A stretch of DNA of 64,000 bases from assembly GCA_021014325.1 (NCBI GenBank), contig CM037473.1:22372822-22436821 (forward strand), written 5' to 3'. The notes beneath the pieces are model-generated. The model worked only from the letters and a program-made list of their open reading frames with translations. It had not been told where the DNA came from and searched no databases. The DNA comes from Plazaster borealis (taxonomy: Eukaryota; Echinodermata; Asteroidea; Forcipulatida; Labidiasteridae). Numbering within the stretch: the first letter of the stretch is position 1; the number at the start of each line of letters is the position of its first letter. This document shows positions 1 to 10,800 of this stretch, one piece after another. Both the position numbers and the translations under genes were made by a program.

Positions 1-192
1 CACTGGACCACGATGACATTTGGTTACTTAAGTCTTTAGAGATTCAGTAACTAAACGGCAACACTTAGTCTAGTCATTGTGAAATCAGCGGTTAGCTTGG
101 TAGGATTGAACCCACAACCTTGTGATTGCAAGTCCTGCAGTCTCACCACTGGACCACGATGACATTTGGCTACTTAAGTCTTTAGAGATCAT
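1..192 (-). repeat. tRNA-like sequence, tandemly duplicated ends
   Basis: The first 45 bases recur at about 147-190, a period near 146 bp. Read on the minus strand, the middle carries a box A-like TGGTCCAGTGG and a box B-like GGTTCAATCC, so this looks like a tRNA-derived SINE head related to S2. No intact cloverleaf is evident. It is probably a SINE fragment, cut by the window edge. Confidence 0.5.
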
Positions 193-364
193 ATAGCAGC
201 CATAAGATTGTTGTACCAAAACTCCCATGGCATCTACAAACTATCGCATGATTAGACCCATTTTTCTATTCAACCAAAAAGGTTATAGTATAATGTTCAT
301 GATTCCTATGCTCAGTCATTCATTCTGCATTTCTGAAACATTCATTTCCATATTATTTGACAGT

Positions 365-522
365 AACAGACCCTTGCATTGGCTGCCATCTTTGATATCA
401 AACAATGGAAACGTGCACGTGTGTACACGCTGCGCACGACTCTTAGTCAATGATAGCACTCCATTAACCTCAGTGAGGGGACTGTTTTGGGCTTGTGATG
501 TCATTATGCAAAGGGGTCTATT
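365..522 (+). mobile_element. MITE family E, copy 1
   Basis: The ends are inverted (ACAGACCCTTGCAT left, ATGCAAAGGGGTCTATT right), and the interior matches the copy at 59743-59902. The left side contains GCTGCCATCTTT (382-393), which on the minus strand reads as a YY1-type AAGATGGC site. It has no coding capacity and is a non-autonomous DNA element by inference. Confidence 0.65.
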
Positions 523-899
523 CCAGAATGGATACAAGACATTGAGGCATATACACATAGAAAAAAGTGAATGCTTTTAACATAAACTTTAAAACAAATT
601 AGTTTTAAAAGATTACTTCCCAAGCCTTTTTCAATATAAAAGAATCTGTTGAAAAGATTTAAAACAAGGCAATTTTTTGGTGTAAGGCAATGATTAAGGC
701 AATGATTACATGGTTACAGTTTCCTTCCATGGTTACAGTTCTTCAAAGTCAACCAGAGGATTTGGATGAGTTTGGAGTTATGAGCTATGGTTTATATTAC
801 CTATAATATGACAGCATTGGGGTTCCTACACAACTCATATTGATTGATTTTGGAGGATTTAGACAGAAGAGATACTACATAAACGGTGACTGCTCTTTA
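523..899. other. Unassigned AT-rich DNA
   Basis: I see no exon, repeat or motif here beyond short internal direct repeats such as AAGGCAATGATTA at about 683-708. It may be intron of the minus-strand BLTP2 gene. Confidence 0.4.
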
Positions 900-1036
900 T
901 TCCAACACCCCTATATTCCGACACCCCTATGTTCCGACAACCCCCCTCGTGATTTACATGCTAGGGTATAGGGTTAGGGTTAGGGTTTGGAAAATACACC
1001 AGGGGTGTCGGAACATAGGGGTGTCGGAACATAGGT
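900..1036. repeat. Inverted repeat with telomere-like (TTAGGG) core
   Basis: The left arm contains ACACCCCTATATTCCGACAC-type repeats. The right arm contains the inverse GGGGTGTCGGAACATAGG twice. Between them, at about 967-988, are short GGGTTAGGGTTAGGG-type repeats. The structure could fold into a hairpin with the telomere-like motif in the loop. It is too short to be a telomere. Confidence 0.6.
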
Positions 1037-1470
1037 GTGTAACCACATAAACTCCTCTTGGTTGATTTCAAAAGATTTGGACAAGCAGAGGTCCTGCATA
1101 AAATCGGTCGATTTTCTTGAAGATTGTGACAGTTTTCTGCAGGGAGTGTCTGGTGGTTATTTATGAGCATGCTTGGACAATGAATAAGATATCATTAGTG
1201 CATAGTTTACCTGTTGCCAAGTCATGGATGAACTTCAATGGTGGCATACTTCGGGTTACCTTAGCGTCACCCCATGGCGCCCCTACCTTGACAGTACTCT
1301 CTCGCTTTGCTATTGGGGAATAATTATAAACATATTGGTCATCTTCAGGGTTATGGTAATCACATACTGTAGATAAAGTTAGGGATCAGGTTGACACAGT
1401 GGTATCTTTTCCTGCCTTTTAAAGGCATGTGAGCAGGTCATGGAAAAAAACGAGGACAATTTTTTGTTCA
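1037..1470. other. Unassigned DNA before the VNTR
   Basis: No convincing exon or repeat family is seen. Short open frames here lack splice context and similarity I recognise. Confidence 0.35.
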
Positions 1471-3321
1471 GTGTCCGGATTTTGGCCAGCGCTATTTGTA
1501 CGTGTCCGGATTTTGGGCCAGCACTATTTGTACGTGTGCGGATTTTGGGCCAGTGCTATTTGTACGTGTCTGAATTTTGGGCCAGCGCTATTTGTACGTG
1601 TCCGGATTTTGGGCCGGTGCTATTTGTACGTGTCTGAATTTTGGGCCAGCGCTATTTATACGTGTCCGGATTTTGGGCCAGCACTATTTGTGCGTGTCCG
1701 GATTTTGGGCCAGCACTATTTGTACGTGTCTGAATTTTGGGCCAGTACTATTTGTACGTGTCCGGATTTTGGGCCAGTGCTATTTGTACGTGTCCGGATT
1801 TTGGGCCAGCACTATTTGTACAGTGTCCGGATTTTGGGCCAGTGCTATTTGTACGTGTCCGGATTTTGGGCCAGCACAATTTGTGCGTGTCCGGATTTTG
1901 GGCCAGCGCTATTTGTACGTGTCCGGATTTTGTGCCAGTGCTATTTGTACGTGTCCGGATTTTGGGCCAGCGCTATTTGTACGTGTCCGGATTTTGGGCC
2001 AGCACTATTTGTGCGTGTCCGGATTTTGTGCCAGTGCTATTTGTACGTGTCCGGATTTTGGGCCAGCGCTATTTGTACGTGTCCGGATTTTGGGCCAGCA
2101 CTATTTGTACGTGTCTGAATTTTGGGCCAGCGCTATTTGTACGTGTCCGGATTTTGTGCCAGTGCTATTTGTACGTGTCCGGATTTTGGGCCAGCGCTAT
2201 TTGTACGTGTCCGGATTTTGTGCCAGTGCTATTTGTACGTGTCCGGATTTTGGGCCAGTGCTATTTGTTTGTGTCTGGATTTTGGGCCAGCACTATTTGT
2301 ACAGTGTCCGGATTTTGTGCCAGTGCTATTTGTACGTGTCCGGATTTTGGGCCAGCGCTATTTGTACGTGTCATGATTTTGGGCCAGTGTTATTTGTACG
2401 TGTCCGGATTTTGGGCCAGCACTATTTGTACCTGTCTGAATTTTGGGCCAGCGCTATTTGTACGTGTCCGGATTTTGGGCCAGTGCTATTTGTACGTGTC
2501 CGGATTTTGGGCCAGCACTATTTGTACAGTGTCCGGATTTTGGGCCAGCGCTATTTGTACGTGTCCGGATTTTGGGCCAGCACTATTTGTACGTGTCCGG
2601 ATTTTGGGCCAGTGCTATTTGTACGTGTCCGGATTTTGGGCCAGCACTATTTGTACGTGTCTGAATTTTGGGCCAGCGCTATTTGTACGTGTCCGGATTT
2701 TGGGCCAGCACTATTTGTACGTGTCCGGATTTTGGGCCAGCACTATTTGTACGTGTCCGGATTTTGGGCCAGTGCTATTTGTACGTGTCTGAATTTTGGG
2801 CCAGCGCTATTTGTACGTGTCCGGATTTTGGGCCAGCACTATTTGTACGTGTCTGGATTTTGGGCCAGCGCTATTTGTTAGTGTCCAGATTTTGGGCCAG
2901 CACTATTTGTATGTGTCTGGATTTTGGGCCAGCACTATTTGTACGTGTCCGGATTTTGGGCCAGCACTATTTGTACGTGTCCGGATTTTGGGCCAGTGCT
3001 ATTTGTACGTGTCTGAATTTTGGGCCAGCGCTATTTGTACGCGTCTGAATTTTGGGCCAGCGCTATTTGTATGTGTCCGGATTTTGGGCCAGCACTATTT
3101 GTACGTGTCCGGATTTTGGGCCAGCACTATTTGTACGTGTCCGGATTTTGGGCCAGCACTATTTGTACGTGTCCGGATTTTGGGCCAGCACTATTTGTAC
3201 GTGTCCGGATTTTGGGCCAGCACTATTTGTACGTGTCCGGATTTTGGGCCAGTGCTATTTGTACGTGTCCAGATTTTGGGCCAGCGCTATTTGTACGTGT
3301 CTGAATTTTGGGCCAGCGCTA
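1471..3321. repeat. VNTR, 32-bp unit, about 58 copies
   Basis: The unit is GTGTCCGGATTTTGGGCCAG plus CGCTATTTGTAC (32 bp), with a few 31- or 33-bp units (an extra A in TACAGTGTCC). Variants cluster at the three CpG positions: GCGCT becomes GTGCT or GCACT, TCCGGA becomes TCTGAA, TCTGGA or TCCAGA, and TACGTG becomes TATGTG. That is the pattern expected from methyl-CpG deamination. The long forward frames here are by-products of a stop-poor unit, without a real start codon. It probably lies in the BLTP2 intron left of 4690. Confidence 0.95.
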
Positions 3322-4020
3322 CAGTCAGGTATAATATAGATCAATGGGTACCGGGTCTAGCCCCCGACTCACATGTCAAAATCAAATTGCAATTAAAGTG
3401 CTTCCTGGTGCTAGGTTCCCCATCTCTGTGTGAGTGTTGCGCAGTAAAATTACTTGCTGCTCGATGTTGGAGGTAAAATAAAATTAACAAAACGTGGGCC
3501 AGCCACTCACGGCGGAGACGGGAAAAGAGCGGAGCCCGCAAGAAAAATGCGGAATGGGATAATAAAAAATGCGGATTTCCGCGTAAACGCAGAGGTCTCA
3601 CATGCCTGCTTTTACCTCTGTGGATCCTGGTTGGAATCCTGCATCGACTTGGAGGATTTGGTTTTTGGTCCCGACCTGCTAATGGATTTAACAAGTAATT
3701 TTTTGAAAACACATCTTCGCTTGGGCTCCAGCTTAGTGATCCATCTGCCTGTTTGAAGTCCCGTTCCGAAAGCGCACATTTTCAAAATTGCTGACAGAGC
3801 CCAAGCTGGAGCCAAGCAGTGGTTTCAAAAAGAACACTATTTAGGTTTCCCGTCCAACATCAAAAATGTAATACTTCTTCTTCAGGCCTGCAGGTTACAA
3901 GGAAGTTGTGAGGAGCTACTGGTACCATGACCAGATATAACCAATGGTGTTTTATTGATTGGAATCATTATGCAATATCAAAGAAAGACAGGTGAAATCC
4001 TGGAAGAGATTCAGCTAGAT
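3322..4020. other. Unassigned DNA between VNTR and MITE B1
   Basis: GC content is higher than in the surrounding introns at 3500-3660, and several overlapping open frames occur. I found no recognisable protein, splice-bounded exon or repeat here. GAGCCCAAGCTGGAGCC at about 3798 resembles GAGCCCAAGCCAGAG near 9079, so part may be a low-copy repeat. Confidence 0.35.
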
Positions 4021-4415
4021 TTAAAGGGTCTGTACACGTTTGGTAATGACTCTTAAAATTAATGGCAATAAAAACTTTGGTAAGAAGTACAACAGCTTTG
4101 AATAGTACAATGCATTTTGAGAAACTTTTCACTTTGAAGTACTGCGGTTATGGAAAAAGATATCACTTTTTATCCCAACAAATTTGAATCTGAGAAGCGT
4201 TACTGACAGTAACATTTCTCAGATTGTGTATTCCAATTGCAGATTATTCTTCCTACGTGGACATAACCGCTCCAGATTTTCAGCAATAGCTCACAAACGC
4301 TACCACCTTTTTGAAATGAAATTTTCACAGGTTAGTTTTACGGTATATATCTACAACTATATAGGATTGAAACAAACAGTGGGTTCCAATTACCAAACGT
4401 ATACAATCCCTTTAA
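4021..4415 (+). mobile_element. MITE family B, copy 1 (TTAA-flanked)
   Basis: It begins TTAAAGGGTCTGTACACG and ends ATACAATCCCTTTAA, with TTAA at both edges. An imperfect palindrome (AATCTGAGAAGCGTTACTG with its inverse) lies in the centre. TTAA target duplication with TTAAAGG ends is a hallmark of the Kolobok/T2-type MITEs described in other animals. No coding capacity. Confidence 0.8.
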
Positions 4416-4689
4416 GACATGGTGTTTCACCCCCAAAACAACAATGAAGGGCCAGATGGAGCCCAGTATTAACTGTTTGGATATACCCAGTGTAAAGAAA
4501 TGTATTAAATAAATAAATCAATCAATAAAACCTCAAAGAGTAAATTTTGCTTCTAATAACTTTTTTAAAATAAGTAAATCACCAAGTTTACACTAGTGGC
4601 ATTTGTATCAACAAAAAATCACAAAAGTTAGAAAACTAAATATCTACTCTACTTTTGGTGGGAGCATGTTTACTGCTGTGTTTCCTCAC

Positions 4690-4862
4690 CTCTGGGTGAC
4701 CCAGCCTGCTCAGCCCCAATCAATCTTCCCCAGAAGTGACAGTCATCAATCCTCCAGATGCTCTGTGGATAGCCACGTAACTGCAGATCAAGCGACTTGG
4801 TGTGACCACGTACAAGACGACAGAATAGTGAAGTGAAGTCAATTCCTTCGCTTGGATAGGGG
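4690..4862 (-). CDS. BLTP2: BLTP2 exon 31 (last in window)
   Basis: Encodes PYPSEGIDFTSLF, then WRIDDCHFWGRLIGAEQAG, matching the family's conserved IRDWRLMGRLVGTEQSG block. The acceptor is CATCAG and the donor GTGAGG. It enters with two bases carried from exon 30 and leaves one base, so at least one more exon follows to the left; none was found in 1-4689. Confidence 0.92.
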
Positions 4863-7800
4863 CTGATGGGGGATATCATTTTAAAATAAAATTTCATTTT
4901 TGCAAATTTCTTTAATTCTAAAAGATAGAGTTGGTATCTTTGAAAACAAAAAGTTGATTCATGTCATGCCAGCACCAAACCTTCAGAGAAATATTTCTGC
5001 AGGAACAACAGCCAAGGATCTGCCCATGCACAAGCTAGCGTATCAGGCCGATACGCAAGAATTTCATGTCGGTACGCAAGAATTGAGTGCCGATACGCAA
5101 GAATTTCAGCCGATACGCAAACAAAACGGTAGTTTTACAAAAAACATGAAAAGAAAACCATGTAAAATTCTCCAAATTGCCCAGTAGGGCTTTGAAAACC
5201 AAGAAAAACACCCAGTAGAAAACATTCCGAGGACCTTGTTTCAATTCAGCGCGCTTCAGCCAAACATCAACAATTTGGGCCCAAAATGCCCCAGTTTTGA
5301 AAAAACCTGGGGAGAACCCTGACAGCCAAAGTAACAAAAACAGCATTTGAAATACTTTTTGACTAGTAAATAAGTAATGATGAATATCTTATTTGGGTAA
5401 ATAAGATGCTATTTTAGGTCCTTATGAATAATAAAAAAATGTGGCAGTGAAATTTGGCCTCTTTTCCTTAATTAACTACTTGATTAAAGGCACTGGAATA
5501 AATGAATGAATTCACTCTTTACCGTGGATATATGTAATCCTTTATTACAGACATTTGTTCCTTTGTCTGACATACTGTACTACGATTTCAACAGACTGAA
5601 AGTCCACCATGATAGGTTTCGCTGTTCTAGCAATGGGGCGAGTGCGAGATTCCAGTGCATCATGATTATCAGTGGTTATTTGCAGCTTGGCGATGGGCCC
5701 CAGGCAAGAATTATTTACTGTAAATCCCAGTGCGAAAGACCACCCTGTTGAGTGTTGTTAATAAAGCCCGTTTCATACTTCCTGCAAATGCGAATGCGAA
5801 TCGAATTTGGACGTCACTTTGACGTCACAGCTCTGTTTTCGCTGCGAATGTTCGTAGGAGCAACTCCTGCGATTTGTTCGTTGCGAATTTGTGACGTCAA
5901 CATTCGTATCGCATTCGCATTCGCAGGAAGTATGAACCGGGCTTAAGTTTCATCATGGTTTTATTAACAATCGTATTTCACCTCACAAATTGTTCAGATT
6001 TTTCACCAATAATAACCTATGGAAGGTCGATTGGTTGAGAAAATACCAGTGCAACTTTTGAATGTTGGGTATAGGGTTTTGTCAGAGCCAGTCACAAATG
6101 TACACTGTCTTACAGCTAAATGACCTACATGTAGATAATGAACCAAAGCGTAGTGCCAACAAACTAACCTTGCACTGTCGATGTCTCTCATGAGTTTAAC
6201 AATGTTCTTCGTTCCGTTCATAGAGGGGTCTGCCAGTGCACTGATCTCAGCCCCTGTGACTGTCAGGGTCATCAGGGGCTGTGGGCCGGGTGAGTTGGAA
6301 TACAGTCGCTGGGAACGCTTGATGTAGATGTCCATATTCTTCCTCTCTAAGGCAATGTAGAGCTCTTCTATGCGCTTGGCTTCGAAGTGGAAATATTCAA
6401 TAAAACAGTGAGTACTAAAATGCACTATAATGCACTAAAAACTATTCACTGCTCTAGACCTAGGCAGTTAATGATAATGCACAAACCACCCTAACCCGTC
6501 AAAATCAAACAGCATGCTTTCTTTGATTCTGTTGGACTGAGGACTGCACCAGTAAGCTGATTATGCTTTGCATGGGATCACATATACCAACATCGTCAGA
6601 GTCCAACAGTTTGGGTTTTTGAGTAACCATATGGTGTTGGACTTTGTTAGAGTAAGGAAGGATCCTAGTTAATCACTCAATTGCATTTCTGAAAAAATTA
6701 AGCACAGGAGCCGTTTCTTAACCAGTTCACTTCCGAGGAAACAATATCAAGAAGCAAAATTCTTATGCAACATGCAGCGGTCTTATAAGCGGCAGTCTTA
6801 TAAAATGGCATTCGAGTTTCTGTGCATGTTTGGCGGTAGTCATGTAAACAGTCAAGTGTGGTAAGGCACTGTGACAGGTTGCGCCTATAGACCCATTGCA
6901 TATGACGTCACACTATCAAAAAGGAGGCAGATCATTGGACGATAGCTGTTCTCTGTGCGTAAAAACGTGCGCGTGACCTCAGCATATCTGTAGCGTTTCG
7001 CGTTATGCAAGGGGGATCTCTTGATTTCTATAGACCCGGAGCGCGCCTCCGAACAATGCGCATCATTTTGGGTGTCAAAACTCTCTTTTGTGCATGTTTG
7101 TATACGATTTTGACACCCAAAATGACACCCAGGATAGGTGCATGTGAGTACGCTGAGCGGTGTGCAATGGGTCTATACGGGCAAATGTTTCAAGGAGTCC
7201 CTGTGGTCATGGTTCAGTGGCCTCTCATAAGAGGCACTGCAAACAATGAAGGGATTAACTCTTTGGATGGATTTGTGCCTAATGTATTTGACGAAGACCT
7301 GTTCTTTTGACATACCCGCCAAGATTTTGTCAAGACGGATTATACTGCACAGTCATGAAGCCTTTCATTTCTCTCCAGGATGGTGTCTGTTCAAACAGGT
7401 GTGGAACAATGATCAGCTGTTACATAACAACTTTTTGCTCTTCAGACACACGAAAGTAAAACAAACATTAAAGGCACTGAACACGTTTGGAAATTGTCAA
7501 AGACCAGTGTTCTCACTTGGTGTATCCCAACATATGCATAAAATAACAAGCCTGTGAAAATTTGGGCTCAATTGGTCATCGAAGTTGCAAGAAAATGATG
7601 AAAGAAAAAACACCCTTGTTGTACAAATTTGTGTGCTTTCAGATACAGGAATAAAAACTTCTTGCGAGAAGTTTTTATTATTTTAGTGAGAAATTACCTC
7701 TTTCTCAAAAACTACGTTACTTCAGAGGGAGTCATTTCCTACAATGTTTTATACTATCAACAGCTCTCCGTTGCTTGTTACCAAGTAAGTTTCAATGCTA

Positions 7801-10800
7801 ATATTTGTTTTGAGTCATTACCAAACGTGTACGATACCTTTAAAGTCTTTAAATGTTAATAAATGTCTTTGTATGGGTTTCCAAGCTCAGTTTCATTGAC
7901 AAAACAACTTAATAATGGCTAGAAAAAAAGTTACTTTTTGACTGAAAACAATCCCGCATGAGTAACAGGAAAATTATTTTTAATCCTGGCGTGAACTGGT
8001 CAAGCATTGTAATGAAGTATTAGTTGGTCTGTAAGGAGCTCTGGAAATCCCATTTGACTTGTTGAGATCTTATTAAAATTATCCCAGGATGATGACAGGA
8101 TATCCTCATCCCAAGATATTTGTCTGGGTTTGATGACATGTTTTTCTTTAGGATATCAACATACCCAGATATTTATCTCTGGATTATGACATGTTTTGCT
8201 GTAGGATATTATCATCGCCCCTAGATAATTATCTCAGGATCTCACCAAGTCAGATAGCACTTTCAGAGCTCCCCAGGTTGGTATGCATGTTAATAATCAG
8301 TTACTAACACAGGGAATGATAAAAAGAAAGTTGTACACACACAAAACTCTCTTAAAACAAAATTGTCAATTCACATCACACAAATGTTTGTGCACAATTG
8401 ATTGATCATTGTGCAAGATTTGAACTCCACATCAAAGATGAAGGATACAAGATTTAAGAAATTCAGGAGAAGAAGATTGAAATGTAAAGAAAAATGATTT
8501 ACCCAACATCAAGACAATGTACAGAATTTGTAACTATTAAGAAAATGGGAGTAGTTTTATTCTGAAAACTCAATTACTTTTTAGTTTTTTTTAGGCCAAT
8601 CCCTACTGACGCAAACTACTTTTTCCACTAAATTCTATGGTCAAAGAGCCTTCAACTTCATTGCACTTTCGTTATGGAACGACTTACCTCTTCAAATTCG
8701 CCAAGCTGACTCTATTCAGATTTTCAAGGGACTTTTAAAGACTCATTTGTTTGAATCTATATTTTTGTAACAAGTTGCTTTATATATTTCATTTCATTGT
8801 TTTATGTTTTGTGTTGCGCATAGAGGCTCCTGCGTTTTGCGCTATATAAATTTCTCGTATTATTATTATTACATGTATTATTATTATTACTTTCCAAATG
8901 AGATTTTCTCGACTTTGACAATAAATATTTCAGACGGGAGTGCCACTGGTATGTATTTTCAGATTGGAAGTAATAACTGTTCTTGATAGTTAACAACACC
9001 TTGCCTAAGGCTCCGTCTCAGGCTGTTTGATGCTCGTAACACCATGCAAAATGTACACTGCTCCAAAATTGATGACGGAGCCCAAGCCAGAGTTGGAGCC
9101 CAAGCTGGAAGCCGTAGCCAAAGCCAAGGCTCGGAAAATGCCCCAATACTGGACTTCATCTCTAACCCTTTCATGCACCATTTATTTTAGTGATAAATTG
9201 ATCATAAAGACACATTAATTGCTTAATCGTTTTGTTTAGCAAATGGCAACCCCCCCCCCCCCAAAAAAAAGAAGTCACAACAGCACCCTCAAGAGTCCTC
9301 TTTCCCTTTCTGAAAACTGTGTGGCTGTGCGATCTTTATTTTTTGTTTTACAACTATTTTTTTAGGAAGGGATTTAAACCGGTCGCTAGCGATCGTTCGG
9401 TGCAGGAAAGAGTTAACATGGGGCTGCACAAAAATAAGCAGCCACCAGACCAGTTTCCAGTTGCTAATGGCTAAGAAACCATTAGCTTGATTGTTGTTTG
9501 TAAGAGTAACGGTTTGTAAATACATGCTTATATAGGGTGCTAGAAATATAAAGAAAAAGCAAGTGCCCATCACCATGCTAACACACACTTTGTCTACCTG
9601 ACAGCAACTCTCCATGGGTCTGACGTAACTCCGCTACTTTGTTGTCCAGAATCTCTCTCCGTCGCTCACTCTCAAGTCTCTCGTCCTTCATCAACTATGA
9701 AAGATGAAAAAATATTTCTCAAATCAATAATGGTTAGACTCAAGCTCTGGAGTTGTCAGAGAAAGGGTTCTGGGTCCCGGTCATGGCACTTGCGTCCTAA
9801 AGCAATAATTTTTTTATTGAATTGATATGGTTATCGAAAATCAAGTTCGATAAAAATGACAGCTCGAAAGCTGATACAAATTGAATTAACAACAAAATCA
9901 AATAGATAAAATATGCCACTAAAATTTTATAGAAAAACAGTAGTAGTGTATAAAAAGTGTACAAAAAATACGTTATTTGAGTGTTGAATCAAAAATAAAC
10001 AGAATAAACAGAGAATACGAGTAAACAATAATCAATAGTACAAAAACAAAAATGTGATGCGATCAAGCAAAATGAGTCGTTTGTCGACCCAGGTCATTTT
10101 TCATTTTTTGTTTACATTTGAAAAGAACAGAATGTATGCTTTAACACTGTTAAAACCCCATGTTGATACCACCTTTGGTTCAAAAGTTGTGAAAGTAGAA
10201 ACACCAAGAGATGCAAGAGAATGAAACTGAGAAACAGGGGTTTAATTCGAGTTGTTTATTGAAACTTCATCAGCATATTTTCTTTCAATGCTAATTTTAA
10301 CCCCTTTTTGATGTTATTTATCAGGAAGGAAGTTGCCAATATAAAATAAGATATATTTTGGCATTTACATTTAAAAAAAATATATTTGTGAAAATTTCAC
10401 CCCTGTTGGTCTGTTTTGGCTTGTTTCTCCAAACTGATATTTCCGACAAATGACTCATTTACCTTGATTGCATCACAAATGCAGAAAGACAACAATAACA
10501 ACAAGATAAAAAACTTACATAAATAGAACGAAAACAATTAGTGCAATAACACTGGAGTCTTCCAAGGTGCACAAATCCACCATAAGGTGCTCAAGGCGCT
10601 ACAATTTACTCTTCTAAATTACCTGATAGTTGTCTCCTAGTTTGACTTCAAACGGATCGTCATGCAGCTTGAACACTAAAGTCTGTCAAAAGAACATAAC
10701 AGTACAAACATAAAACCTCGTCTGAGTGAAGTGGGCATGGCATATTGTGGAGTTATACAGGATAGCCAACTTACCTTAAAGGCACTGAACAGAACACGTT

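Noticed and set aside
900..1036. A chromosome end
   Set aside because: Only two or three TTAGGG-like units, internal, with unique DNA on both sides.
1471..3321. CRISPR-like regular 32-bp repetition
   Set aside because: Units are directly abutting with no spacers, and the genome is an animal's.
1429..3476. Several long plus-strand ORFs (up to 434 codons) over the VNTR
   Set aside because: They arise from a stop-poor 32-bp tandem unit read in different frames, do not start with a real ATG and share one cycling peptide. No splice or gene context.
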